This document shows positions 44,426 to 53,851 of a stretch of DNA of 64,000 bases, piece after piece. This stretch comes from Jatrophihabitans telluris (lineage in GTDB: Bacteria > Actinomycetota > Actinomycetes > Mycobacteriales > Jatrophihabitantaceae). The stretch spans positions 3,286,001 through 3,350,000 of the forward strand of contig NZ_CP097332.1 of NCBI RefSeq assembly GCF_023516435.1, written 5' to 3'. Each line of letters opens with the position of its first letter. Position 1 is the first letter of the stretch. The position numbers and the translations under genes are program-made. Under the pieces are notes generated by a model that was not told the origin of the DNA, did not search any database, and saw nothing but the letters and a program-made list of their open reading frames with translations.

Positions 44426-44769
44426 GGTTGAAGCAGTCCGATCACGTTGCCGTCGACGTCCGTGAGCGTCGCGATGAGCTTGCCCCCGCCGACGTCGGCC
44501 GGCTCGGCTACGACCGTCGCACCCGCAGCGACGAGTTCGTCCAATCGGGCCTTCACATCGTCGACCTGCCAGTAACCGACCGGCCCGGTCATTCCCTTCG
44601 CGTGCCCGTGCGGATCGAGTCCGACATCCTGTCCGGCCACCCGCCAGCCGACGTAGTAAGGCGCATCCATCGCAGGCTCGCCGAACAGCGCCCGAAAAGT
44701 GGCCTTCGCGGCGTCCAGATCCTTGACCGGGTAAACGATCGTCTGCAGGCCCGTGGTCAGTTCAGTCAT
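44422..44769 (-). CDS. VOC-family (glyoxalase/bleomycin-resistance fold) protein
   Basis: A 115-residue single-domain VOC protein: QTIVYPVKDLDAAKATFRALFG opens the first module and LTDVDGNVIGLLQP closes the second with the usual Glu/Gly end region. ATG 44769 follows GGAGG. Metal ligands are not clear, so the enzymatic role is unknown. It is divergent from a SigJ-type sigma factor and may be its target. Confidence 0.85.
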   Translation of the reverse strand: MTELTTGLQTIVYPVKDLDAAKATFRALFGEPAMDAPYYVGWRVAGQDVGLDPHGHAKGMTGPVGYWQVDDVKARLDELVAAGATVVAEPADVGGGKLIATLTDVDGNVIGLLQP

Positions 44770-44871
44770 CTCAGTTCCTCCGTTGTCCGAGACGCGAGAA
44801 TGCCTCGCCGTCACATCGGGCGTCCGTCGCCCGTCACACCTGTGACGGATCGATCGAGGAGAATGTGACCG

Positions 44872-45825
44872 ATGAACGATGAAGACCTGCTCGCCCAACA
44901 GTTCGAAGCGAACCGGCCCCGGCTGAGGGCGGTCGCATATCGAGTGCTGGGGTCGCTGGCCGAGGCCGACGACGCAGTGCAAGAGGCGTGGCTGCGGTTG
45001 GCGCGCTCGGACGCGGGCGAGATCGACAACCTCGCCGGCTGGCTGACCACGGTCGTGTCGCGGGTCTCGCTCGACCTACTGCGTTCCCGCGCCAGTCGCC
45101 GCGAGGATTCCCTTGACCACGATCAACCCGACTGGGCGAGCGGAGCCGCCGACGGCTTGACCCGGATGGCATCCGCCTCTGCTCCCGCCTCCGCCTCCGC
45201 CTGCGCCTCCCCGTCCGCGTACCCGTACCCGGCACCGCCCGAGCCGGAAGCCGAGGTCCTGCTGGCCGATTCGGTGGGACCGGCCCTGCAGATCGTGCTC
45301 GACTCGCTGAACCCCTCCGAACGGCTGGCCTTCGTGCTGCATGACGTGTTCGGACTGTCCTTCGAGGAGATCGGGCCGATCGTCGACCGTTCCCCCGCCG
45401 CGGCGCGGCAACTGGCCAGCCGCGCGCGACGCCGGGTGCGAGGCGGCCCCGCGGAACCCGACGTCCCGGCGCACCGCCAGCGCGAGGTGGTCGCCGCATT
45501 CCTGGACGCAGCCCGCAACGGTCGCTTCGACACGTTGCTGTCGCTACTGGACCCGTCGGTGATGCTGCGCGCAGACGCCGTCACCGCCGCGATGGGCGCT
45601 CAGGCCGAGGTGTTCGGAGCGCGCCAGGTCGCCGAGACATTCTCCGGACGGGCCAAAGCCGCCCGCCTCGCGATCGTGGACGGCCTGGCGGGCGCCGTGT
45701 GGGGCAAGGCCGGTGCGGTCAAGGTCGTGTTCGCGTTCTCGTTGAACGATGGCGGGGCGATCGCCGGCATCGAGATGCTGGCCGACCCCGCGGTGCTGGC
45801 GGAGCTGGACATCGAATTCCTCTGA
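44872..45825 (+). CDS. SigJ/ECF41-type sigma factor with SnoaL-like C-terminal domain
   Basis: A 317-residue sigma-70 family protein. Region 2 is AYRVLGSLAEADDAVQEAWLRL and region 4 NPSERLAFVLHDVFGLSFEEIGPIVDRSPAAARQLASRARRRV. A C-terminal SnoaL-like domain (VAAFLDAARNGRFDTLLSLLDPSVMLRAD) acts in this group as a built-in regulator. The linker between regions 2 and 4 is enlarged by an Ala/Ser/Pro-rich repeat (45169-45240). Confidence 0.9.
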   Translation: MNDEDLLAQQFEANRPRLRAVAYRVLGSLAEADDAVQEAWLRLARSDAGEIDNLAGWLTTVVSRVSLDLLRSRASRREDSLDHDQPDWASGAADGLTRMASASAPASASACASPSAYPYPAPPEPEAEVLLADSVGPALQIVLDSLNPSERLAFVLHDVFGLSFEEIGPIVDRSPAAARQLASRARRRVRGGPAEPDVPAHRQREVVAAFLDAARNGRFDTLLSLLDPSVMLRADAVTAAMGAQAEVFGARQVAETFSGRAKAARLAIVDGLAGAVWGKAGAVKVVFAFSLNDGGAIAGIEMLADPAVLAELDIEFL

Positions 45826-45841
45826 CACCGTCGTCAAGATT

Positions 45842-46052
45842 CGTTGAGGTTGCCCTCGTTGCGAACAACAAGGGCAACCTCGACGCGGGCCGACGAGCAA
45901 CAAGGGCAACCTCAACGCAGGCCGACGAACAACAAGGGCAACCTCGACGCAGGCCGGCGAACCACAAGGGCAACCTCAACGCAGGCCGGCGAACCACAAG
46001 GGCAACCTCGACGCAGGCCGACGAACAACAAGGGCAACCTCGACGCAGGCGG
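45842..46052. repeat. 32-bp intergenic repeat cluster 2 (1 forward, 6 inverted copies)
   Basis: The same 32-bp family as at 44205. One forward copy is followed by six copies in opposite orientation (core CAACAAGGGCAACCTCAACG). The forward copy and first inverted copy form a long hairpin of about 20 bp, suited to terminate transcription between the convergent sigma-factor and aminotransferase genes. Confidence 0.9.
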
Positions 46053-46057
46053 GCGGA

Positions 46058-47398
46058 TCAGCCGACGTAGTGGTGAGCCACCGCGGACAGCGCCTTGTCG
46101 ATGGCCGCGAGGCCTTCGCGCGCCTCGTCCGCAGTGATGATGCACGGCGGCACCACGTGCAACCGGTGGTAGTTCGTGAACGGCAGGACGCCGTTTGCCT
46201 TCAGGGCTCCGACCAGTTCCGCCATCGCCGGTGACGACCCACCGTAGGGCGCCAGCGGCTGCCGGCTGGCCCGGTCGCTCACCAGGTCCAGGGCCCAGAA
46301 CACCCCGAGACCCCGGACCTCGCCGATCATCGGGTACCGCTCGGCCAGCTCGGCCAGTCCCGGACCCAGCACGGTCTCACCGATCATGGCGGCGTTGTCG
46401 ACGATGCCCTCTTCTTCCATCGCGGTCAGGGTGGCCACCGCCGCCGCGCAGGCCAGCGGGTGTCCGGAGTACGTCAGGCCGCCCGGGAACACCCGGTCGT
46501 TGAAAGTGGCCAGGATCTGCTCGGACACGACGACCCCGCCGAGCGGGATGTAGCCGGAGTTGACGCCCTTGGCGAACGCGATCAGGTCCGGGACGACGTC
46601 ATAGTGATCGAGGGCGAACCACTTGCCGGTACGCCCGAACCCGGCCATCACCTCGTCCAGGATCATCACGATCCCGTGCTTGTCGGCCAGGGCGCGCACC
46701 CCAGCCAGATATCCCGGCGGTGGCGGCATGATCCCCGCGGTTCCCGGGATGGTCTCCAGGATGATCGCGGCCACGCTGCCGGGGCCCTCGAAACCGATGA
46801 CCTGCTCCAGGTGCTCCAGCGCGCGCTGGCATTCCTCCTCCTGTGTGGTGGAGTGGAACGGCGAGCGGTAGAGGAAGGGGCCGAAGAAGTGGACGTTACC
46901 GGTGGTTCCGAGGTCGTTGGGCCACCGTCGCGGGTCGCCGGTCAGGTTCACCGCCGTGTTCGTCCCGCCGTGGTAGCTGCGGTAGGTGGAGAGCACCTTG
47001 TTGCGTCCGGTGTGCAGCTTGGCCATGCGCACGGCGTACTCGACAGCTTCGGCGCCGCCGTTGGTGAAGAACACCTTGCGCATGTTCTGCGGTGCGCGCT
47101 CGATGATCAGTTTGGCTGCCTGCCCCCGGGCGGCGTTGGCGTGCTGTGGCGCGATGGTGCAGAGCAGGTCGGCCTGTGCCTTGATCGCGGCGACGACCTT
47201 GGGGTGCTGATGCCCGATGTTGGTGTTGACCAGCTGGGAGCTCAGGTCCAGCAGGCGGTTACCGTCCCCGTCGGTGATATAGCTTCCTTGGGCCGATTCG
47301 ATGACCAACGGCGTCAGGGAGCCCTGTGCGCTCCAGGAGTGAAAGACGTACTCGCGGTCGAGCTGGTAGGTCGTGGCGGTGTCCGAGGGCGTGCTCAT
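46058..47398 (-). CDS. class III PLP-dependent aminotransferase
   Basis: A 446-residue enzyme of the omega-amino-acid/pyruvate type. The PLP-phosphate region is FFTNGGAEAVEYAVRMAK, the cofactor Asp lies in MILDEVMAGFGRTGKW and the Schiff-base Lys in LIAFAKGVNSGYIPLGG. ATG 47398 starts the conserved protein; the open frame upstream is unlikely to be coding. The natural amino donor cannot be told. Divergent from the MFS gene. Confidence 0.9.
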   Translation of the reverse strand: MSTPSDTATTYQLDREYVFHSWSAQGSLTPLVIESAQGSYITDGDGNRLLDLSSQLVNTNIGHQHPKVVAAIKAQADLLCTIAPQHANAARGQAAKLIIERAPQNMRKVFFTNGGAEAVEYAVRMAKLHTGRNKVLSTYRSYHGGTNTAVNLTGDPRRWPNDLGTTGNVHFFGPFLYRSPFHSTTQEEECQRALEHLEQVIGFEGPGSVAAIILETIPGTAGIMPPPPGYLAGVRALADKHGIVMILDEVMAGFGRTGKWFALDHYDVVPDLIAFAKGVNSGYIPLGGVVVSEQILATFNDRVFPGGLTYSGHPLACAAAVATLTAMEEEGIVDNAAMIGETVLGPGLAELAERYPMIGEVRGLGVFWALDLVSDRASRQPLAPYGGSSPAMAELVGALKANGVLPFTNYHRLHVVPPCIITADEAREGLAAIDKALSAVAHHYVG

Positions 47399-47588
47399 AT
47401 CGGTTCCTGACTGGCCGTGCGGCCGCGGTGGAAGGAGGCGTACCGACGATGGTAGAGACACCGGCCGGGATTCATTGCTCCAGCGCAAAACCGCACTCGG
47501 GCCGGGGTCCGGCCGCCGGATTCGCGTTTGGACTGGATCGATACAGTAGAGAGTGCACCCGCCCGCGTGAGCTCAGGAAGACCGTCCG

Positions 47589-48773
47589 TTGACTCAGACC
47601 AGCACCGTCGACGCCTCGCCGCGTCCGAGCCGATCGCTGCGCCACGCCCGGCTGGCGACGGCCCTCACCTTCGCCTTCAACGGCTTCCTGTACGCCGCGT
47701 GGGTCCCGCACATCCCGGAGGTCAAGGCGCATCTGGGCCTGTCCGACGCCGCCCTCGGCCTTGCCCTGCTCGGGCCAGGTATCGGCTCGCTGTTGTCCAT
47801 GGGACTGATCGGCAGAGCGACCACCCGATGGGGCAGCGGACCGGTGACCACGGTCATGGCGTTCGCGACCTACCTCGTCATCATCGGTCCGGGTCTCGCG
47901 TTCAACCTGCCCACCCTGTTCCTGGCCCTGGTCGGCTGGGGCGTGGTGACCGGCGGCCTCGATGTCGCCATGAACGCCCAGGCGGTGCAGATCGAGAAGA
48001 GCTACCGGCGTCCGATCATGTCGAGTTTCCACGCCTTCTGGAGCATCGGGACCGTCGTCGGTACCGGCGTCGGCAGCGTCGGCGCGGGCCTGCACGTCAC
48101 GCTGGCCACTCAGCAGGCGACGCTCGCGGTGATCCTCACGGCGGTCACGGTGTGGAGCATGCGGCAGTTCGTGGGCGACCATGTCGCCGAGGAGCAGGCC
48201 GAGGGCAGCCGGGTCTTCGAGTGGCGTCTGGTGCTGCTCGGGCTGGCCGGTGTCTGCGCATTGCTCGCTGAGGGAAGCGCGGCGGACTGGTCACCGGTGT
48301 ACCTGCGCGACGATCTTCACGTCGCGGCTGGTCACACCGGTATCGCCTTCCTCGCGTTCACCATCATGATGACCATCGGCCGCACGATCGGCGACCGGGT
48401 CGTCCTAGCGCTGGGCCGCACCCGCAGCGTCGCCCTGCTGGCCGTCATCGGCTCGATCGGCATGTCGCTGGGGCTGATCGCCGACACCCTGGTGGTGTCC
48501 TCGATCGGGTTCGCCTGCCTGGGCTTCGGGTTGTCGATCATGGTGCCGGTCTTCTTCTCCACAGCGGCGGACGGGCCAGGCGCGGCCGGTCCGAAACTGG
48601 CTGTTGTCTCGAGCTTCTCCTACTGCGGATTCCTACTCGGACCGGCCGCGCTCGGTCCCCTGGCCAGCGCCAGTTCGGTGCACGATGCGCTGTGGGTTCT
48701 GCCGGCGTTCGCGGCCCTGGCCGGAGTCCTCGGCGTGCTGGCGGTCCGGATGACCGCCCGCTTCAAGGCCTAA
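47589..48773 (+). CDS. MFS transporter
   Basis: A 394-residue transporter with about twelve helices, of the YbjJ/fucose-permease-like type (AFNGFLYAAWVPHIPEVKAHLGLSDAALG). The repeat motif between helices 2 and 3 is weak (GRATTRWGSG). TTG 47589 is the start, with AGGAAG 8 bases before it. The substrate is unknown. Confidence 0.88.
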   Translation: MTQTSTVDASPRPSRSLRHARLATALTFAFNGFLYAAWVPHIPEVKAHLGLSDAALGLALLGPGIGSLLSMGLIGRATTRWGSGPVTTVMAFATYLVIIGPGLAFNLPTLFLALVGWGVVTGGLDVAMNAQAVQIEKSYRRPIMSSFHAFWSIGTVVGTGVGSVGAGLHVTLATQQATLAVILTAVTVWSMRQFVGDHVAEEQAEGSRVFEWRLVLLGLAGVCALLAEGSAADWSPVYLRDDLHVAAGHTGIAFLAFTIMMTIGRTIGDRVVLALGRTRSVALLAVIGSIGMSLGLIADTLVVSSIGFACLGFGLSIMVPVFFSTAADGPGAAGPKLAVVSSFSYCGFLLGPAALGPLASASSVHDALWVLPAFAALAGVLGVLAVRMTARFKA

Positions 48774-48778
48774 CCGCT

Positions 48779-48962
48779 GCCGTTGAGGTTGCCCTCGTTG
48801 CTGGCCACCGCCCGTTGAGGTTGCCCTCGTTGCTGGCCACCGCCCGTTGAGGTTGCCCTCGTTGCTGGGCACCGCCCGTTGAGTTTGCCCTCGTTGCGGG
48901 GGAACCAGCGCAACAAGGGCAACCTCAACGCAAGAACCAGCGCAACAAGGGCAACCTCAACG
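48779..48962. repeat. 32-bp intergenic repeat cluster 3 (4 forward, 2 inverted copies)
   Basis: Four forward copies with variable end TGGCCACCGC, then two inverted copies, between the convergent MFS and acyl-CoA dehydrogenase genes. The last forward and first inverted copies can form a long stem, as in cluster 2. Confidence 0.9.
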
Positions 48963-48973
48963 CGAGGGGGTGG

Positions 48974-50176
48974 TCAGGCTTTGTAGTCGCGGAGCAATCC
49001 ACGGCTGATGATGGTCTTCTGGATCTCGGAGGTGCCCTCGCCGATCAGCAGGAACGGTGCCTCACGCATGAGACGCTCGATCTCGTACTCCTTGGAGTAG
49101 CCGTAGCCGCCGTGGATCCGGAACGACTCCTGCGTCACCTCGGCGCAGTATTCCGATGCCAACAGCTTGGCCATGCCCGCCTCGACGTCGTTGCGGGCGC
49201 CGGAGTCCTTCAAACGGGCCGCGTTGACCATCATCAGGTGTGCGGCCTCGACCTTGGTTGCCATCTCCGCCAGCTTGAACGCGATCGCCTGGTGCTCGGC
49301 GATCGCCTTGCCGAAGGTCTTGCGCTGCTGGGCGTAGGCGATGGCCAGTTCGAAGGCCCGGATCGAGATTCCGCAGGCGCGCGCGGCCACATTGACGCGG
49401 CCGACTTCGACCCCGTCCATCATCTGATAAAAACCGCGACCACGCTGGGACGGGCCTCCCAGGACGTCATCGGCCGACACCGCCACGTCGTCCAGGATCA
49501 TCTCGGTGGTCTCGACGCCCTTGTAACCCATCTTCTCCAGCTTGCCGGGGATCGTCAGCCCCGGCCGGGTCTCGCCGAAGCCCGGTTCCTTCTCGATCAG
49601 GAAGGTCGTCATGTTCTTGTAGACCGAGTCCGCACCGAGCTCGTCCTTGACCAGAGTGGCGACGACGCCGGATCGTCCACCGTTGGTCAACCACATCTTT
49701 TGCCCGCTGACGGCGAAGGAATCTCCATCGTCTGAGGTGGTTGCGCGGGTCTTGATGCCGGACACGTCCGACCCGACATCAGGCTCGGACATCGAGAACG
49801 CGCCACGCACCTGGCCGGTGGCCATCTTGGGCAAGAGCCGCCGCTTCTGCTCGTCCGTCCCGTGTTGCATGAGCAGGTACGCCACGATGAAGTGAGTGTT
49901 GATGACGCCGGAAACGCTCATCCACCCCCGGGCGATCTGCTCGACGACGAGCGCGTACGTCAGCAGCGACTCGCCGAGGCCACCGAACTCCTCGGGAATC
50001 GTCAGCCCGAACAGCCCCATCTCCGACATGCCCCTGACGATCTGCTCGGGGTACTCGTCGGCGTGCTCGAGCTCCTGCGCGTTCGGGATGATCTCCTTGT
50101 CGACGAACTGCCGGACCGTGGACAGGATCTCCTTCTGGAAATCGGTCAGGTCGGCGGTCTGGGCGATACGGGCCAT
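48974..50176 (-). CDS. acyl-CoA dehydrogenase
   Basis: A 400-residue flavoenzyme that makes an alpha-beta double bond in acyl-CoA. FAD/substrate motifs SMSEPDVGSDVSGIKTRA and MWLTNGG are present; the catalytic Glu lies in LIGEGTSEIQ, the position used by short/medium-chain enzymes. It is 29 bp after the CoA-lyase gene, suggesting a common carboxylic-acid or branched-chain breakdown path. Confidence 0.92.
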   Translation of the reverse strand: MARIAQTADLTDFQKEILSTVRQFVDKEIIPNAQELEHADEYPEQIVRGMSEMGLFGLTIPEEFGGLGESLLTYALVVEQIARGWMSVSGVINTHFIVAYLLMQHGTDEQKRRLLPKMATGQVRGAFSMSEPDVGSDVSGIKTRATTSDDGDSFAVSGQKMWLTNGGRSGVVATLVKDELGADSVYKNMTTFLIEKEPGFGETRPGLTIPGKLEKMGYKGVETTEMILDDVAVSADDVLGGPSQRGRGFYQMMDGVEVGRVNVAARACGISIRAFELAIAYAQQRKTFGKAIAEHQAIAFKLAEMATKVEAAHLMMVNAARLKDSGARNDVEAGMAKLLASEYCAEVTQESFRIHGGYGYSKEYEIERLMREAPFLLIGEGTSEIQKTIISRGLLRDYKA

Positions 50177-50205
50177 GAGTCGAACTCCTCGCTGCGAGTG
50201 TCAGG

Positions 50206-51165
50206 TCAGGCTTCGGGCGGGGTGAAGCCGGACGAGCGCCGCAGGCCGGCCGCGCGACCCTTGGCCGAGATGACCAGGGCCATCTTGCGGGAGGCCTCAT
50301 CGATCATCTCGTCGCCCAGCATCGCCGAGCCCTTCTTGCCGCCCGCCTCGGAGGTGTAGTAGTCGTAGGCGTCGAGGATCAGTTCGGCGTGCTCGTAATC
50401 GTCCTGGGACGGGGAATAGACCTCGTTGGCCACGTCCACCTGACCGGGATGCAGTACCCACTTGCCGTCGAAGCCCAGAGCCGCCGAGCGTCCGGCCACT
50501 CGTCGGTAACCATCGAGGTCGCGGATCTGCAGATACGGGCCGTCGATCGCTTGCTTGTTGTTGGCGCGGGCCGCCATCAGGATCGACATCAGGATGTGGT
50601 GGTAGGCATCGCCCACGTCGTAACCGGCAGGCTGCTCCCCGACCACGAGGGACTTCATGTTGATCGAGGCCATGAAGTCGGCGGGGCCGAAGATGATCGT
50701 CTCGACGCGGGGGGACGCTTTGGCGATGGCGTCGACCGCGATCAGCCCGGCGGCGTTCTCGATCTGGGCCTCGATTCCGATCTTGCCGAGTTCGAAGCCC
50801 ATGGTCTTCTCGATCTGGGTGAGGAGCAGGTCCAGCCACACGATCTGCTCGGGGTTCTGCACCTTGGGCAGCATGATCGCGTCGAGATTCTGCCCGGCCC
50901 CCTCGACGACCTCGATGACGTCGCGGTACGTCCATTGCGTGGTGAGGTCGTTGACACGGACGGCCCGGATCTTGGTTCCCCAGCCGCCCTCGTTCAGCGC
51001 GGCCACGATGTTCTTTCGGGCATCCGGTTTGGCCAGCGGCGCCACTGCGTCCTCGAGATCGAGAAAGACCTGGTCCGCGGGCAGCCCCTTGGCCTTGTCC
51101 AGGAACCGCGGGTTGGACCCGGGAACGGCCAGATTGGATCGGCGAGGGCGCAGCGATTCAGTCAT
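50206..51165 (-). CDS. CitE/HpcH-family CoA ester lyase
   Basis: A 319-residue TIM-barrel enzyme of the citrate-lyase-beta/malyl-CoA lyase family. FLDLEDAVAP, IGIEAQIENAAGL and IFGPADFMAS carry the Mg-binding acidic residues. It probably cleaves a malyl-CoA-type ester to acyl-CoA and glyoxylate. ATG 51165 is used; the upstream extension would translate the intergenic repeat. Confidence 0.88.
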   Translation of the reverse strand: MTESLRPRRSNLAVPGSNPRFLDKAKGLPADQVFLDLEDAVAPLAKPDARKNIVAALNEGGWGTKIRAVRVNDLTTQWTYRDVIEVVEGAGQNLDAIMLPKVQNPEQIVWLDLLLTQIEKTMGFELGKIGIEAQIENAAGLIAVDAIAKASPRVETIIFGPADFMASINMKSLVVGEQPAGYDVGDAYHHILMSILMAARANNKQAIDGPYLQIRDLDGYRRVAGRSAALGFDGKWVLHPGQVDVANEVYSPSQDDYEHAELILDAYDYYTSEAGGKKGSAMLGDEMIDEASRKMALVISAKGRAAGLRRSSGFTPPEA

Positions 51166-51233
51166 GCGGCGAGGATGCCACCGATTACCCGTCGGTAGCC
51201 GGCCGCTGTTCGACGTCTCACAGCGCCGCCCGG

Positions 51234-51296
51234 CGCGCAACAAGGGCAACGTCAACGCGGGCCGGCGCGCAACAAGGGCAACCTCAACGCGGTTAG
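51234..51296. repeat. 32-bp intergenic repeat cluster 4 (2 copies)
   Basis: Two tandem copies of the inverted-orientation unit (CAACAAGGGCAACCTCAACG; first copy CGTCAACG) between the EamA gene stop and the CoA-lyase start. Unlike the other clusters this one lies between co-directional genes. Confidence 0.85.
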
Positions 51297-52228
51297 TCGA
51301 GGTCGACCGGAGCCGCTTCGGGGCGCCCCTGCTGCGAGCGCACGACCAGCACGAGGCCACCGAACAACAGGGCCAGTCCCGGCAACGCCCAGGCGGTGGG
51401 CCATTGGTGCAACCAGACGCCGGCGATCACGGCGGCACCCGGGGTCTCCAGCAGCAAGGCCAGGCCGACGAAGGTCGGGGTGACCGAGCGGAGCACGACA
51501 TTGAACAGCGTGTGGCCGAACAACTGGGCGCACAGGGTGACCGCTCCGATGAGCACCCAGGAGCGGGTGGGGTAGCCGTGCAGTGGCTGGCCGCCGACCA
51601 GGCACGCGACGAGCAACAACAGCGCGCAGACGGAGTAGCAGACGGTCGTGTAGACCGGCGCCGAGAGGCTGCGCCGCGCCACGGAGCCCGCCGCCATGTA
51701 GGCCGCGGCCGCCAGGCCACCGGCCAGCGCGAGCAGGTCGCCACCGAGGGCTCGCAGCGACACCCCGAAATCGGCTCCGGCGATGAGCGTGGTTCCGACG
51801 ATGGCCAGCGCCATCCCGAACCAGGCCGGTCGCGGCAGCCGTCGTCCACCCACTGCGGCGATGAGGCCGCTGAACACCGACTGGGTCGCCACCAGCGCGG
51901 TGGCCGAGGCCACCGAGGTGTACTTCACCGAAGGCACCCACGTTCCGAAGTGCAGCGCCAGGAACGCCCCGGCCCCGGCCGCGACGAGCAGCGAGCGGGC
52001 ACTCATCACCCGCACCTCGGGCAGGTGACGCAGCGCCGCCAGGATCGCGGTCACGCCCGCGCCGAGGGCGTTGCGCCAGAACGCGATGGCCAGGGCGGGT
52101 GCCACCGTCGCGGCCATCAACGGCCCCGAGGCCGAGACCCCGGCGAGCGCGATCGCCAGCAGCACGCCATCCCGGGGCGGCGGCAGCGCCAGCGATTCTT
52201 CGCGCTCGGCCAGTTCGACGGACGACAT
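51293..52228 (-). CDS. EamA-family (DMT) transporter
   Basis: A 311-residue membrane protein with ten helices in two EamA repeats (AATVAPALAIAFWRNALGAG; PTFVGLALLLETPGAAVIAGVWL). Members export metabolites or drugs; the substrate is unknown. ATG 52228 is the first start of the conserved protein. Its 3' end reaches the repeat cluster. Confidence 0.88.
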   Translation of the reverse strand: MSSVELAEREESLALPPPRDGVLLAIALAGVSASGPLMAATVAPALAIAFWRNALGAGVTAILAALRHLPEVRVMSARSLLVAAGAGAFLALHFGTWVPSVKYTSVASATALVATQSVFSGLIAAVGGRRLPRPAWFGMALAIVGTTLIAGADFGVSLRALGGDLLALAGGLAAAAYMAAGSVARRSLSAPVYTTVCYSVCALLLLVACLVGGQPLHGYPTRSWVLIGAVTLCAQLFGHTLFNVVLRSVTPTFVGLALLLETPGAAVIAGVWLHQWPTAWALPGLALLFGGLVLVVRSQQGRPEAAPVDLD

Positions 52229-52330
52229 TCGTCCATCTTCGCAGGATGTTTCACCGTCGTTCACCGCGCGCCCGACGCCAGGTCGGCAGAGCGTGACGGT
52301 CCGCCTGCGGCGTGCCACTAAGCTGCCACC

Positions 52331-53851
52331 GTGAGTACGGCGACCCGCGTCTTCATCGCCCGCCTGGCCGGGCTTGGCGTATTCGACCCCAACGGCGATC
52401 AGCTGGGTCGGGTGCGCGATGCCGTCGCGACCCTGCGAGTCAATCGACAGCCCCCTCGGGTGCTCGGGCTCGTCGTGGAGGTCCAGCAGCGCCGGCGGAT
52501 CTTCGTGCCCATGGGCCGCGTCACGCGAATCGAGCCCGATCAGGTCGTGCTCACCACGGGCAGCGTCAACATGAAGCGTTTCGAGCAGCGCGGCGATGAG
52601 CTCTTGGTGCTCGGCGAAGTGCTCGACCGGGTCGTCAGCCGGGTGGAGGACGGCCTCCGCGTCACCGTGGTCGACGCCGCGATGGAGGAGAACCGCGCCC
52701 GCGACTGGGTGATCACCCGGCTCGCGGTCCGCAGCAACCACCGGCTGGCGCGCCGCCGGGGCGAGGTCACCCAGCTGGACTGGAACGAGGTCGAGGGTCT
52801 GTCGGCCGTGGAGTCCAGCCAGGGCACCGCATCGTTGATGGCCGTCCTGGGTTCCCTGCGCCCGGCCGATCTGGCCGCGCAACTGCAGGACATGCCGGAG
52901 AAGCGCCAGCACGAGGTGGCCGAGGCGCTGAGCGACAAACGGCTGGCCGACGTCCTGGAGGAGCTACCCGAGGACGATCGGGTGCAGATCCTGACCGGGC
53001 TGCCCGACGAGCGCGCCGCCGACGTCCTGGAGGAGATGAACGACGACGACGCGGCCGACCTGCTGCGCGAACTGTCCGCCGACGAGCAGGAACGCCTGCT
53101 GGAGATCATGGAGCCCGACGAGGCGGCGCCGGTTCGGCGGCTGATGAGCTACGGCGACTACACCGCGGGCGGCATGATGACCTCCGAGCCCGTGGTGCTC
53201 CTTCCCGACGCGACCGTCGCCGAGGCGCTGGCGCTGGTACGCAACCCGGATCTGTCCCCGGCGCTGGCCGCGCAGGTCTTCGTGGTCCGGCCTCCGCAGG
53301 CGACCCCGACCGGACGGTATCTGGGTACGGCGCACATCCAGCGGCTGCTGCGCGAGCCTCCGTCCACCCTCGTCAGCGGGATCGCGGACAAGGACGTTTC
53401 CGCGCTCGCTCCGGATGCGAACATCCAGGCCGTCACCCGGCACCTGGCTACCTACAACCTGGTCGCCGCGCCGGTGGTCGACGACAATGAACGGCTGCTG
53501 GGCGCGGTGTCGGTCGACGATGTCCTCGACCACCTGCTGCCCGAGGATTGGCGCGACGTCGATGCTCCCGACGACGTCGAACCCCGCGAACACGCCGGCC
53601 GGGCCGATACCGCCACCGACCGCCAGACCCGCGAGCAACGCAACGAGCAACGCAGTGAGCAGCGCAGCGAACAGCGCAGCGAACAGCGCAGCGAACAGCG
53701 GGGCGAACGCGAGCCCGCACCGACAGGCACGACCGAACCGGCCGGCGAGCCCGCACCGACAGGCAAGACCGAACCGGCCGGAAAGACCGATCCGGTCGGC
53801 AAGACCGAACCGCAGACCCTGACGACGAGTGACGGAGGCAGCGATGGCTGA
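52331..53851 (+). CDS. MgtE N-terminal/CBS-domain protein without channel
   Basis: A 506-residue soluble protein. It has a PRC-barrel-like start (residues 1-120), MgtE_N superhelix with repeated DVLEELPEDDR/DVLEEMNDDDAADLL motifs (about 180-275) and two CBS domains (about 280-410). The membrane channel of MgtE is absent. The C-terminus is low-complexity: Glu-Gln-Arg-Ser repeats, then Thr/Glu/Pro/Gly/Lys repeats. It overlaps the DUF1003 gene by 8 bp; together they may form a Mg- or nucleotide-sensing unit. GTG start at 52331. Confidence 0.88.
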   Translation: MSTATRVFIARLAGLGVFDPNGDQLGRVRDAVATLRVNRQPPRVLGLVVEVQQRRRIFVPMGRVTRIEPDQVVLTTGSVNMKRFEQRGDELLVLGEVLDRVVSRVEDGLRVTVVDAAMEENRARDWVITRLAVRSNHRLARRRGEVTQLDWNEVEGLSAVESSQGTASLMAVLGSLRPADLAAQLQDMPEKRQHEVAEALSDKRLADVLEELPEDDRVQILTGLPDERAADVLEEMNDDDAADLLRELSADEQERLLEIMEPDEAAPVRRLMSYGDYTAGGMMTSEPVVLLPDATVAEALALVRNPDLSPALAAQVFVVRPPQATPTGRYLGTAHIQRLLREPPSTLVSGIADKDVSALAPDANIQAVTRHLATYNLVAAPVVDDNERLLGAVSVDDVLDHLLPEDWRDVDAPDDVEPREHAGRADTATDRQTREQRNEQRSEQRSEQRSEQRSEQRGEREPAPTGTTEPAGEPAPTGKTEPAGKTDPVGKTEPQTLTTSDGGSDG

